A DNA stretch of 18,784 nt from Selenomonas sp. GTDB taxonomy: Bacteria > Bacillota_C > Negativicutes > Selenomonadales > Selenomonadaceae. The notes under the pieces were generated by a model. That model was given only the letters and a program-made list of their open reading frames with translations. It did not search any database and was not told the DNA's origin. The position numbers were made by a program, and so were the translations under genes. Numbering within the stretch: position 1 is the stretch's first letter; each line of letters opens with the position of its first letter. The stretch covers positions 1-18,784 of the forward strand of contig NZ_JAILKR010000117.1 in the NCBI RefSeq assembly GCF_024693525.1, read 5' to 3'. This document shows positions 9,600 through 18,784 of the stretch, one piece after another.

Positions 9600-12500
9600 T
9601 CATTTCAGCAGCAGAAAGACCACCAGCTCAAAGTCGGCCATACCATCATCAAAATTCTGTGGTGTGGCTGTACCACCTTTGCTAAAGAGGCTGGCTACGC
9701 CCACTTCCTGTTTTTTGCCAATCAGATCTTCTATTGTCTGTTGGAGCAGGTCCGAATACCTGTCCATGTACCGTCCATGTTTGGTTTCCGTATTGAATAC
9801 CTCTGCCAAATCCTTGGCTACAGTATTCTGTCCCGAACAGAATTTTTTCAAATAGTCGAGAACCTGTTTGCCCTGCAGGAAATTGGCCTGCACCTGCCCA
9901 TCATCGGTAATATAGGCAAGATAATAGGGGAACAAGGGATTCTGCTCCTTGGTCTGCCGTGCACCTTTTATCTGCCGCAGAACAAAGATCACTCCGGGAT
10001 CTACAATATCGCGCAGATTATCCGAAATGCGAGCAATCGCATATAAACCGCTGGGAGCATTGGCCAGTTCTTCCTCATGTTCCTTCATATACTCCATTAA
10101 ATCAATTTTGAAATCATTAAAGGTCAAATCCGTAATCGAAATACCGCCGGAAATATCTTCCAAATCCACCACTTCATTCTGCAGTTTTTGCAGCTGTTTT
10201 TTGCGGTATTCCAGGTCATTCATTTCTTTGTTCTTTTGGTCATCAATGATGTTTTCTTCTCCGGTTGCCGAAACATCTAAAAGCACCATGCGTCCTTTGA
10301 CACGTTCTGCGAGGTCGATGTAGGCGTCGAGGTCTTCAGTCGGCCAAAAGTTCAAAAGCTGGATTACTTCATTCTTCGAGCCAATGCGGTCAATTCGTCC
10401 AAACCGCTGAATAATGCGTACAGGATTCCAATGAATATCGTAGTTAATCAGATAATCACAGTCCTGTAGGTTTTGGCCTTCGGAAATACAGTCAGTGGCA
10501 ATCAGAATATCAATTTCCTCCTCCATATCAGGAAATATGCTTTTGCCGGATTTTGATATCGGTGAAAACAAAGTAAGCACCGTATTGAGGTCAGATAGTT
10601 TTATACTGCGTTTCAGCGCAGACGGAATCGGAATGGTTGACTTATTCGTGCCTGTCCCGCCTGTTACCAGTGCTGTATAAATTCCCAACGGCTCCATTTG
10701 CGGCGCGATATTTTCATATAGATATTCAGCCGTATCAGCAAAGGCGGTGAAAATAATCAGCTTGCCATTTCCCGCATTGATAGGATTCTGAATTTTATCC
10801 GCAATCCTGTTTTTAAGAGTTTGTAGCTTATTGTCCCGTATGGGCGTAATCACTTTGGCACTTTGGAGAATCTCCTGCAATTCCTCCGAATCCAGCTGCA
10901 AATCCTGTCGCCATTTGATTAAATCCATATCCTGCAACAGAACCTTGACCTTGCTGCCAAAGACCAAATCGCCCATATCCAAACCGTCTTCGTCAAAATC
11001 CAGTTCCTCGATATTCAAATCCGCATGATACTCGCCCTCATGCTTTTCAATGATGCCCAAGGTATGCTCTATCCGCTGGGAAATCTTTTCCACCGTCAGC
11101 ACAAACGAATGGATGGAGCTTTCCATGCGCTTCAAGAGATTGACCCGCATCAAATGAATCAGCTGATTTTCGCGGTCAGCCTGACGAAACACACTGCGAC
11201 CATTAGCTACGCTCATGTCGTAGCGGCTCTCATAGGCATGCCGCTTATCCGGGCGCACATACCTGAGTGGCGCATAAAGCCCCAATGTCAGACGGTTAAT
11301 CATCTTGTTAACTTCACCAATCGGCGGGAACTCGCCTAAGGTATCGATTTCCGGACATTCATTGATGGGCTTTAAGCGAGTGGGGAAACGGCCAATTTCC
11401 GCCACATTGTAATATTTTTCGATATGCTTGCGCGAACGGGCGATGGTGAGCGTATCAAGTAGCTTGAAATACTCCAAATCCATCATTTCCACGAAAACCT
11501 TGGTTGTTCGCTCCCGTTCCGGCAATTCCGACCAACGGTTGAAGACCATCTGTGCCTTGCGCAAAGTGGTTTCGATATTGGGAATCCCCGTGGACTTCAA
11601 GGCGTCATTTTTGCCCTCCGTGATGAAGGCAATCTGATTTTTGATATCGTTCATGCGATTGTTGACCGGTGTTGCCGAAAGCATCAGCACTTTAGTCTTG
11701 ACACCGGCCTTGATGATGTCATCCATCAATCGCTCATAACGAGTTTTGCGGTCTTTATGGGGAACATTGTTACGGAAATTATGACTCTCGTCGATAACAA
11801 TAAGGTCATAGTTTTCCCAGTTGAGCGTAGACAGATTGATGGCCCCGGAGAAACCTTTATAACGACTTAAATCCGTATGATTCAACACATCATAGTTGAA
11901 TCGGTCAGCTGCAAAGATATTCCGCTTATCATTCTGCGTATATATCGTCCAGTTCTCCCGCAGCTTCTTAGGTGCCAGCACCAGCACGCGGTCATTGCGC
12001 AGCTCATAATACTTGATGATGGCCAGTGCCGTAAAGGTTTTGCCCAGGCCGACACTATCTGCAATGATACAGCCGCCGTATTTCTCAATCTTGTCAATGG
12101 CCCCCATCACACCATCGCGCTGGAACTTATAGAGCTTGTTCCAAATCAGTGATTCCTTGATACCTGTCTTGGTCTTGATGATGGTTTCTTCCGTCAGTTC
12201 CCCCAGATAAGCTTCAAAGATATGATAGAGAGTAATGAAATAGATGGCCTCCGGCGTGTTCTCCTTGTAGAGAACTTCCATTTCCGAGAGGACTTTTTCC
12301 GTCACATCCTCCACCATGGCAGGATTGTTCCAAATGCTGTCAAAAATCTGCAAAACACCCTGCCCCATTGCCCTGCTGTCTATGCAGGTATTCATATCAT
12401 TACGGGCAGACGGCGTAATCCCTAAACCATCGCTGGAAAAATCCACCGTCCCTTGAATGGCAATATCCTGTTCCGGGTCTTCATTTTCTACATAAGCCAG

Positions 12501-12893
12501 ACGCATCTGCGCAGCATTGTTCTCCCGATAAGATTTTATGCTCACCTTCTGCCGGAGCCACTTTGCACAATCCTTGGCAATGGCAGACTGTGTGAGCTTG
12601 TTGCGCAGTTTCAACTCAAACTCATTGCCGGACAGACGATTGCCGAATTCACGATGTGCGATGTAAAACTCCCGCTGAAAATCACTTTTCTGCTTAATAT
12701 AGGAAGGCGTCGTAAAGATGAACCGCAGTTCGTCAATCTGCGAAAGCTCCTTTTTCAGCTCCTCATAGGCATAAATCGTAAAGAATGCCGATATAACAGA
12801 CAGCTTGGCCCCCGGTTGTATCCCTTGCCGAAGTTCATCAATCACCCGCCCCTGCTGTTTGTTATCCAGTATCTTGGGCTGTTGCATCTCCAT
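9600..12893 (-). CDS. SNF2-type helicase with degenerate PLD-like N-terminal domain
   Basis: A 1097-aa protein and first gene of the cassette. Residues about 1-170 resemble a phospholipase D-like domain (LSVISAFFTIYAYEELKKEL early, IQGTVDFSSDGLG at 147-158), but the expected HxK catalytic pair is not visible. A full SNF2-like ATPase follows: Walker A ADSVGLGKT (278-286), motif Ia VLVLAPKK (303-310), DESH (368-371), LSATP (405-409), ATDCISEGQNL (799-809) and IQRFGRIDRIGS (828-839). It probably translocates on DNA, possibly remodelling invading DNA for the Mod/Res pair; this is inference. An insertion of some 300 residues separates the two helicase halves. Start is ATG at 12893 or, with better spacing from AGGGGG, the ATG two codons later. 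The stop is 8 bases before the DUF4391 start. Confidence 0.9.
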   Translation of the reverse strand: MEMQQPKILDNKQQGRVIDELRQGIQPGAKLSVISAFFTIYAYEELKKELSQIDELRFIFTTPSYIKQKSDFQREFYIAHREFGNRLSGNEFELKLRNKLTQSAIAKDCAKWLRQKVSIKSYRENNAAQMRLAYVENEDPEQDIAIQGTVDFSSDGLGITPSARNDMNTCIDSRAMGQGVLQIFDSIWNNPAMVEDVTEKVLSEMEVLYKENTPEAIYFITLYHIFEAYLGELTEETIIKTKTGIKESLIWNKLYKFQRDGVMGAIDKIEKYGGCIIADSVGLGKTFTALAIIKYYELRNDRVLVLAPKKLRENWTIYTQNDKRNIFAADRFNYDVLNHTDLSRYKGFSGAINLSTLNWENYDLIVIDESHNFRNNVPHKDRKTRYERLMDDIIKAGVKTKVLMLSATPVNNRMNDIKNQIAFITEGKNDALKSTGIPNIETTLRKAQMVFNRWSELPERERTTKVFVEMMDLEYFKLLDTLTIARSRKHIEKYYNVAEIGRFPTRLKPINECPEIDTLGEFPPIGEVNKMINRLTLGLYAPLRYVRPDKRHAYESRYDMSVANGRSVFRQADRENQLIHLMRVNLLKRMESSIHSFVLTVEKISQRIEHTLGIIEKHEGEYHADLNIEELDFDEDGLDMGDLVFGSKVKVLLQDMDLIKWRQDLQLDSEELQEILQSAKVITPIRDNKLQTLKNRIADKIQNPINAGNGKLIIFTAFADTAEYLYENIAPQMEPLGIYTALVTGGTGTNKSTIPIPSALKRSIKLSDLNTVLTLFSPISKSGKSIFPDMEEEIDILIATDCISEGQNLQDCDYLINYDIHWNPVRIIQRFGRIDRIGSKNEVIQLLNFWPTEDLDAYIDLAERVKGRMVLLDVSATGEENIIDDQKNKEMNDLEYRKKQLQKLQNEVVDLEDISGGISITDLTFNDFKIDLMEYMKEHEEELANAPSGLYAIARISDNLRDIVDPGVIFVLRQIKGARQTKEQNPLFPYYLAYITDDGQVQANFLQGKQVLDYLKKFCSGQNTVAKDLAEVFNTETKHGRYMDRYSDLLQQTIEDLIGKKQEVGVASLFSKGGTATPQNFDDGMADFELVVFLLLK

Positions 12894-12924
12894 TTCCCCC
12901 TATATAAGGCTTAGCAACGACGGC

Positions 12925-12949
12925 AAAAAAACCATGGCTTTATTGCCAT
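12925..12949 (-). terminator. Weak hairpin plus T7 upstream of the restriction operon
   Basis: On the minus strand, ATGGC-AATAAA-GCCAT (12949-12934), extendable by two G-U pairs, is followed by GG and seven T residues (12931-12925). It could end recombinase transcripts or attenuate transcription into the helicase gene. The stem is short, so this is tentative. Confidence 0.4.
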
Positions 12950-13040
12950 AAATTTTATTGACAGATTTGTAATGAACTGAGTTGATTTTTACTTCAAAAT
13001 TACTATAATATTTATATAGTATCTATAATGAGTATTTTTT

Positions 13041-13074
13041 AGGTGGCAAAAATATTATGATATTTTTGCCACCT
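13041..13074. repeat. Perfect 15-bp inverted repeat at the recombinase stop codon
   Basis: AGGTGGCAAAAATAT (13041-13055) and ATATTTTTGCCACCT (13060-13074) are exact reverse complements around the 4-base loop TATG. The right arm overlaps the recombinase TAG. No T run follows it in either direction (A6 follows it on the minus strand), so it is not a standard intrinsic terminator. It may be a transcript-end hairpin or a protein-binding site such as a recombinase subsite. Confidence 0.7.
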
Positions 13075-13681
13075 ATTTATGGTTACGTGCATATGCCCAC
13101 TTATGAAAAGTAGGACGCGACACACCTAACATTTTTGCCGCTTCGCGTTCTGAGATAACTCCATCTTTCCACTGTTGTCGCACGTCATCAAACTCAGGCG
13201 GCCTGACCAGTGCCTTCCGACCAAAACGCACCCCACGTGCTTTGGCAGCCGCTATTCCCTCAGATGTGCGTTTTATATTCATTTCTCTCTCCGTTTGTGC
13301 AACATATGAAAATAATTGAATAACCAGATTCGATATCAACTTGCCTGTAAGATCATTACCATATCTATTTCTTGTGTCCAGTAATGGTAAGTCAAGTACT
13401 ACCAACGCCACTTCCTTTTGTCTAGTAATAATATCTAATTGCTTAATCATTTCATCATAGTTTCTTCCTAACCGATCAAGACTTTTGATTACTAAGGTAT
13501 CACCCTGATCCAATTGCGTTATCAATTTATGATAGGCTGGCCGATTAAAATCCTTACCACTTTGCCTATCCGCAAAAATACGCTCACGCGGAATGCCAAA
13601 TTTTTCCATAGCCACCCATTGACGATCATCATGTTGTGCTACAGTTGAAACACGAATATATCCATAGATATTATTGTTCAT
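13073..13681 (-). CDS. Serine recombinase (resolvase/invertase family)
   Basis: The 202-aa protein has the standard small serine recombinase layout. The catalytic segment IYGYIRVST holds Tyr8, Arg10 and the nucleophile Ser12. LDRLGRN at 68-74 supplies the conserved Arg pair. A long helix then runs to KARGVRFGR, and a C-terminal helix-turn-helix (about 176-196, SEREAAKMLGVSRPTFHKW) binds DNA. All key residues are present. A strong GAGGAGG precedes the ATG. It would catalyse resolution or inversion at short paired sites, but no partner transposase and no clear pair of crossover sites is seen. It sits between the msrA-like terminator and the restriction operon and may be the trace of the element that brought that operon. 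A possible promoter overlaps the upstream terminator (TTGGAT, 17 bases, TTATAC). Confidence 0.93.
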   Translation of the reverse strand: MNNNIYGYIRVSTVAQHDDRQWVAMEKFGIPRERIFADRQSGKDFNRPAYHKLITQLDQGDTLVIKSLDRLGRNYDEMIKQLDIITRQKEVALVVLDLPLLDTRNRYGNDLTGKLISNLVIQLFSYVAQTEREMNIKRTSEGIAAAKARGVRFGRKALVRPPEFDDVRQQWKDGVISEREAAKMLGVSRPTFHKWAYARNHK

Positions 13682-13735
13682 AATAAATCCTCCTCGTCAA
13701 AACGAACTTGCAATCACCATTAATCGAACCTGTAT

Positions 13736-13771
13736 AAAAAACGTCCCTTTATCTATCCAAGATAAAGGGAC
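13736..13771 (-). terminator. Intrinsic terminator of the mutAB-meaB-msrA-like operon
   Basis: On the minus strand, GTCCCTTTATCT (13771-13760) pairs perfectly with AGATAAAGGGAC (13754-13743) around a 5-base loop. A G and six T residues follow (13741-13736). It lies 63 bases after the msrA-like stop and cleanly separates the core operon from the recombinase. Confidence 0.9.
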
Positions 13772-13834
13772 ATCAGATTACCTATTCTATTAATTTCTCA
13801 TATTTTCTCTCAAAACTCTTTCGTCTACAATCAT

Positions 13835-14362
13835 CTAATACCGAATCTGTTCCCGAAAGGCACGCCAATCGATAAACGATTCAGCATCAGGATGCTTGGT
13901 AAAGTATTGCTGATGCTCTTCGGCAGCTACGCGGAAATCTTTCAGCGGCGCAGCCTTGGCGTAGCATTTGCGTACGGCTTTACTGTTGGGGTCGTTGATG
14001 GTAAGGCCGGCCCCCGTTGCCGCTGGCGGTTTGCCGCGACTCGCCAGGAAGTGCATATAAAACTGCAGCTGCGGCTCGTCTTCGGCATCGGTGTACCAGA
14101 CACCAGCCCGGAAAGCCTTGCCCACCGCCTTGCCTTGGCCATCGGGACGGTATGGCGTCACGACAGTGAACAGGATATCCATGAGCATGGAGAGATCCAC
14201 TTTTTTCGGATTGTACTCGACTTCGATGCCATGCACCTCATCGTCGTTACCCTCCCCCGTCAGGTAGCCTGTCCGCGTGGATAGGACGCCGGGCAAGCCA
14301 GTGAATACGGCCTGCAATTCGTGGAAATCGCCCCCCGAAAAGTAAATCTTCTTCGTATACAT
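13835..14362 (-). CDS. MsrA-like protein lacking the catalytic cysteine
   Basis: The 175-aa protein has the MsrA (peptide methionine-S-sulfoxide reductase) fold markers: LPGVLSTRTGYLTGE near residue 23, VEYNPKKVD at 48, FRAGVWYTD at 84 and AEEHQQYFTKHP at 147-158. At the active site, where MsrA has GGCFWG, this protein reads GGDFHE. Asp12 replaces the catalytic Cys and His14 replaces the substrate-pocket Trp. The only Cys is at 133, in a different context. Normal sulfoxide reduction by this protein therefore seems unlikely; it may bind substrate or have another role. The ATG is two bases after the meaB stop, with AGGAGG 12 bases upstream, so it is the last gene of the mutase operon. Automatic annotation would probably call it msrA. 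Confidence 0.85.
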   Translation of the reverse strand: MYTKKIYFSGGDFHELQAVFTGLPGVLSTRTGYLTGEGNDDEVHGIEVEYNPKKVDLSMLMDILFTVVTPYRPDGQGKAVGKAFRAGVWYTDAEDEPQLQFYMHFLASRGKPPAATGAGLTINDPNSKAVRKCYAKAAPLKDFRVAAEEHQQYFTKHPDAESFIDWRAFREQIRY

Positions 14363-14364
14363 GC

Positions 14365-15567
14365 CTAACGGCCGCCTCCTTTGTCTTCCCGCGGATGAAA
14401 CAGATCATCCTGCCTTGCGGCCGCCCGCTGCACGTCAAACATGCGGATGAGTTCCGCCACTGCCTGGGTCGGGGAAATCGTGCCCCCCAAAACGGCATCC
14501 TTAACCTCCGGCATTCTCCCCTTTATGACCGGGTCTTCGAGGAACAGGTTATGCAAATGCTCGTCAATCATGCTGTGCATCCAATCCAGCAGCTGACCAT
14601 CGCGGCGTTTTTGGAATACGCCGCTTTTCTTGGTCAGTTGTTCAAAGGCCTGCACGACTTCCCAGAGTTCCTTGAGACCGGTCTTTTCGATGGCCGATGC
14701 CAGATAGGCATGGGTGGGCCAGCCTGGAGTAGCCGGACGGATGTATTCAATCATGCGCTCGAATTCGCCGCGGGCCACCTTGGCCTTGACGAGGTTATCC
14801 CCGTCGGCCTTGTTGATGACAATGGCATCGGCCAGTTCCATAATGCCCTTTTTGATGCCTTGCAGTTCATCCCCAGCGCCGGTCAGCACGACGAGCATGA
14901 AGAAATCCACCATGGACCGCACCGTCGTTTCTGACTGGCCGACGCCTACGGTCTCGATGAGGATGATATCATACCCGGCAGCTTCACACATCAGCATGGT
15001 CTCCCGGCTCTTGCGGGCCACTCCCCCCAGTGTCCCGCCGGCCGGTGACGGACGGATAAAGGCCTCGGGCCGGCGCGACAGCGTTCCCATGCGCGTCTTG
15101 TCCCCAAGGATGGAGCCCTTGGTGACTGAACTCGTCGGGTCGACAGTCAGGATGGCCACGCGATGCCCCTCATCGCAAAGCATATTGCCCAGAGCCTCAA
15201 TCATGGTGCTTTTGCCGGCGCCCGGAACACCCGTGATGCCGATGCGCAGGGCCTTGCCCGTACGCGGCAGCAGCCGTTGGAGCACCCGCTGCGCCTTTTT
15301 AAAATGGCGCGGGCTGTTGCTCTCGATCAGCGTGATGGCCCGGGACAGGGTCATGCGGTCACCGTTTGCCACGCCTTCGACATATTCATCTTCCGTCAGC
15401 ACCATACGCCGCTTCGGGCGCAGTTTGCCGCTTTGGATGGCCGGATTGATATTGCCGACGGTCGTATCCTTGATGCCTTCGATGCCACCCATGACCGAGC
15501 AGGCAAATTTCTCATCCTTTTCTTCTGGCACCCAGCTCGGTTTGCTGACCGAATATTTCTGTGCCAT
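14365..15567 (-). CDS. meaB: Methylmalonyl-CoA mutase-associated GTPase MeaB
   Basis: G-protein chaperone that uses GTP to gate cobalamin loading and protect methylmalonyl-CoA mutase from inactivation. The 400-aa protein carries the Walker A GVPGAGKST at 113-121, the switch segment DPTSSVTKGSILGD near 143, ETVGVGQSE at 205-213 and the guanine-specificity motif NKAD at 252-255. The C-terminal helical dimerisation region follows. An N-terminal extension of about 60 residues precedes the usual start of the family; no domain is recognised in it. A good GGGAGG precedes the ATG, which is 13 bases after the mutB stop. Position directly after mutB supports MeaB rather than another ArgK-like GTPase. 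Confidence 0.95.
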   Translation of the reverse strand: MAQKYSVSKPSWVPEEKDEKFACSVMGGIEGIKDTTVGNINPAIQSGKLRPKRRMVLTEDEYVEGVANGDRMTLSRAITLIESNSPRHFKKAQRVLQRLLPRTGKALRIGITGVPGAGKSTMIEALGNMLCDEGHRVAILTVDPTSSVTKGSILGDKTRMGTLSRRPEAFIRPSPAGGTLGGVARKSRETMLMCEAAGYDIILIETVGVGQSETTVRSMVDFFMLVVLTGAGDELQGIKKGIMELADAIVINKADGDNLVKAKVARGEFERMIEYIRPATPGWPTHAYLASAIEKTGLKELWEVVQAFEQLTKKSGVFQKRRDGQLLDWMHSMIDEHLHNLFLEDPVIKGRMPEVKDAVLGGTISPTQAVAELIRMFDVQRAAARQDDLFHPREDKGGGR

Positions 15568-15580
15568 GCTTATTACCTCC

Positions 15581-17781
<2,201 letters not shown>

Positions 17782-17782
<1 letters not shown>

Positions 17783-18784
17783 TATGCCATCATTCCTTTC
17801 TTCTGCTGCAGGAACTGCAGGATTTTGTAACAATTAGCCCGTACCGAAATATAATCATCGATGCCCGCCGCGTTATAGGTCTCGAGCAATTCTTTCGGTG
17901 CGGCACCGGCCAGATAGACCGTTGCCGCTGGCAGCGCCTTATGAAGTTTGGGAGCTAAATCGGGAACGATTTCCGGATACGTCGCATCGGTGGAGCAGAT
18001 AACCACGGCATCCGCCCCGGACTCAGCCGCGGCGGCCGCCGCCTCGTCCGTCGTCTTGAAGCCATCGTTACGCAAGACCTCAAAAGCCCCGACCTGCAAA
18101 AAGCCTGTGGTAAAGTCCGCCCTTGCCTTATGCTGCGGAATCGGCCCCATATTCGCCAGGAAGATGCGCACGTTGTCGCCTTTGTCCGCCGCATATTTTT
18201 CCGTACGGTGACGCAGGGCCTCAAAGCGTTCACTCCAGCGATGGGGTGCGATTTTCTCGACACTTGGCACGTCACCAGCCTTAAGAAGTGCGCCCCAAAG
18301 CTCGGGCAGAGTTGCCCCAGCCTCGGCAGCCGCGATAGCTGCCGTCACCCGGTCTGTTTGGGCTTTCGACAGGGCCTCGAGTTTCTCCGCGCGATACTTG
18401 CCGTCGATATCCGCCAGATACGCTTCGATGGCCTCGGTACGCGCTTTTTTATTTTCGGCCCAATCCTCCGTGCGCGGGTCGAGAAGTTTCTCCGTCATAT
18501 TCGGGTACATATTGTTACCGACAATGCGGTCGCGCCTGAGCTCGGCATTCTTGAACCGCTCAGCCAGCACCTCGCCGATGGCCTGCTGCGGCTTGCCAGC
18601 CTTCAGCGCCTCGACAATACCGCCTGCACCCTCCACCGTCTGGAAGGCCTCCCAGATCTTTTCCTTGACCTGTTTCGTCAGCGACTCCACCGCCCACGAA
18701 CCACCGGCCGGATCGATTGGCTGCAAGAGACCGAACTCTTCCTGCAGGATAATCTGCACGTTACGCGCAATGCGGCGCGAGAAC
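17782..18784 (-). CDS. mutA: Methylmalonyl-CoA mutase small (beta) subunit, 5' end outside window
   Basis: The C-terminal 333 or so residues are present; the frame is open at the right edge, beginning [16 protein letters not shown], as expected inside the substrate barrel. The next segment, [20 protein letters not shown], matches mutase chains. The cobalamin-like domain at the end has lost the DxHxxG ligand motif ([14 protein letters not shown] stands in its place). This is normal for the small subunit, which does not bind B12 but holds the active alpha chain. The stop overlaps the mutB start. Compare the same region of mutB, which keeps the His ligand. Confidence 0.95.

Noticed and set aside
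13041..13074. The 15-bp inverted repeat as an ordinary intrinsic terminator
   Set aside because: No T run follows the stem on either strand, so I list it as a repeat of unknown role.

Overview
The window looks like the chromosome of a propionate-forming anaerobe of the Negativicutes, most likely Selenomonadaceae. This is an inference from the T-box-controlled pheS-pheT pair, the methylmalonyl-CoA mutase operon (mutA, mutB, meaB) and the style of the proteins; no rRNA gene or other taxonomic marker is present. Every gene I can support lies on the minus strand, so transcription runs from high to low coordinates. No tRNA, rRNA or CRISPR array was seen.

Right end (18784 to 13736), GC-rich and core-like: mutA (cut by the window edge), mutB, meaB and an MsrA-like gene follow each other with overlaps or very short gaps and end at a clear intrinsic terminator. 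The first three convert succinyl-CoA to methylmalonyl-CoA and keep the B12 enzyme active. The MsrA-like protein has Asp where the catalytic Cys should be.

Middle (13681 to 2880), lower GC and accessory-like: a small serine recombinase is followed by a tightly packed operon of a SNF2-type helicase with a degenerate PLD-like N-terminus, a DUF4391 protein, a type III DNA methyltransferase (Mod), a type III restriction/helicase subunit (Res) and a zinc-ribbon/DUF4352 membrane protein. A long inverted repeat closes it. This is an extended type III restriction-modification cassette, and the best candidate here for an incompletely described defence system. The central target-recognition part of Mod is much more AT-rich than its ends, which suggests domain exchange.

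Region 2857 to 1413 has no intact gene. Reading across frames recovers four broken minus-strand genes in a row: a small unknown protein, a SAP-type DNA-binding protein and two small, probably exported proteins. Each is broken by one or more single-base shifts.

Left end (1384 to 1), core: a sigma-70-like promoter, a T-box leader with a UUC (Phe) specifier, its terminator, then pheS and the first 20 codons of pheT, encoding phenylalanyl-tRNA synthetase. The accessory block therefore sits between two core operons.
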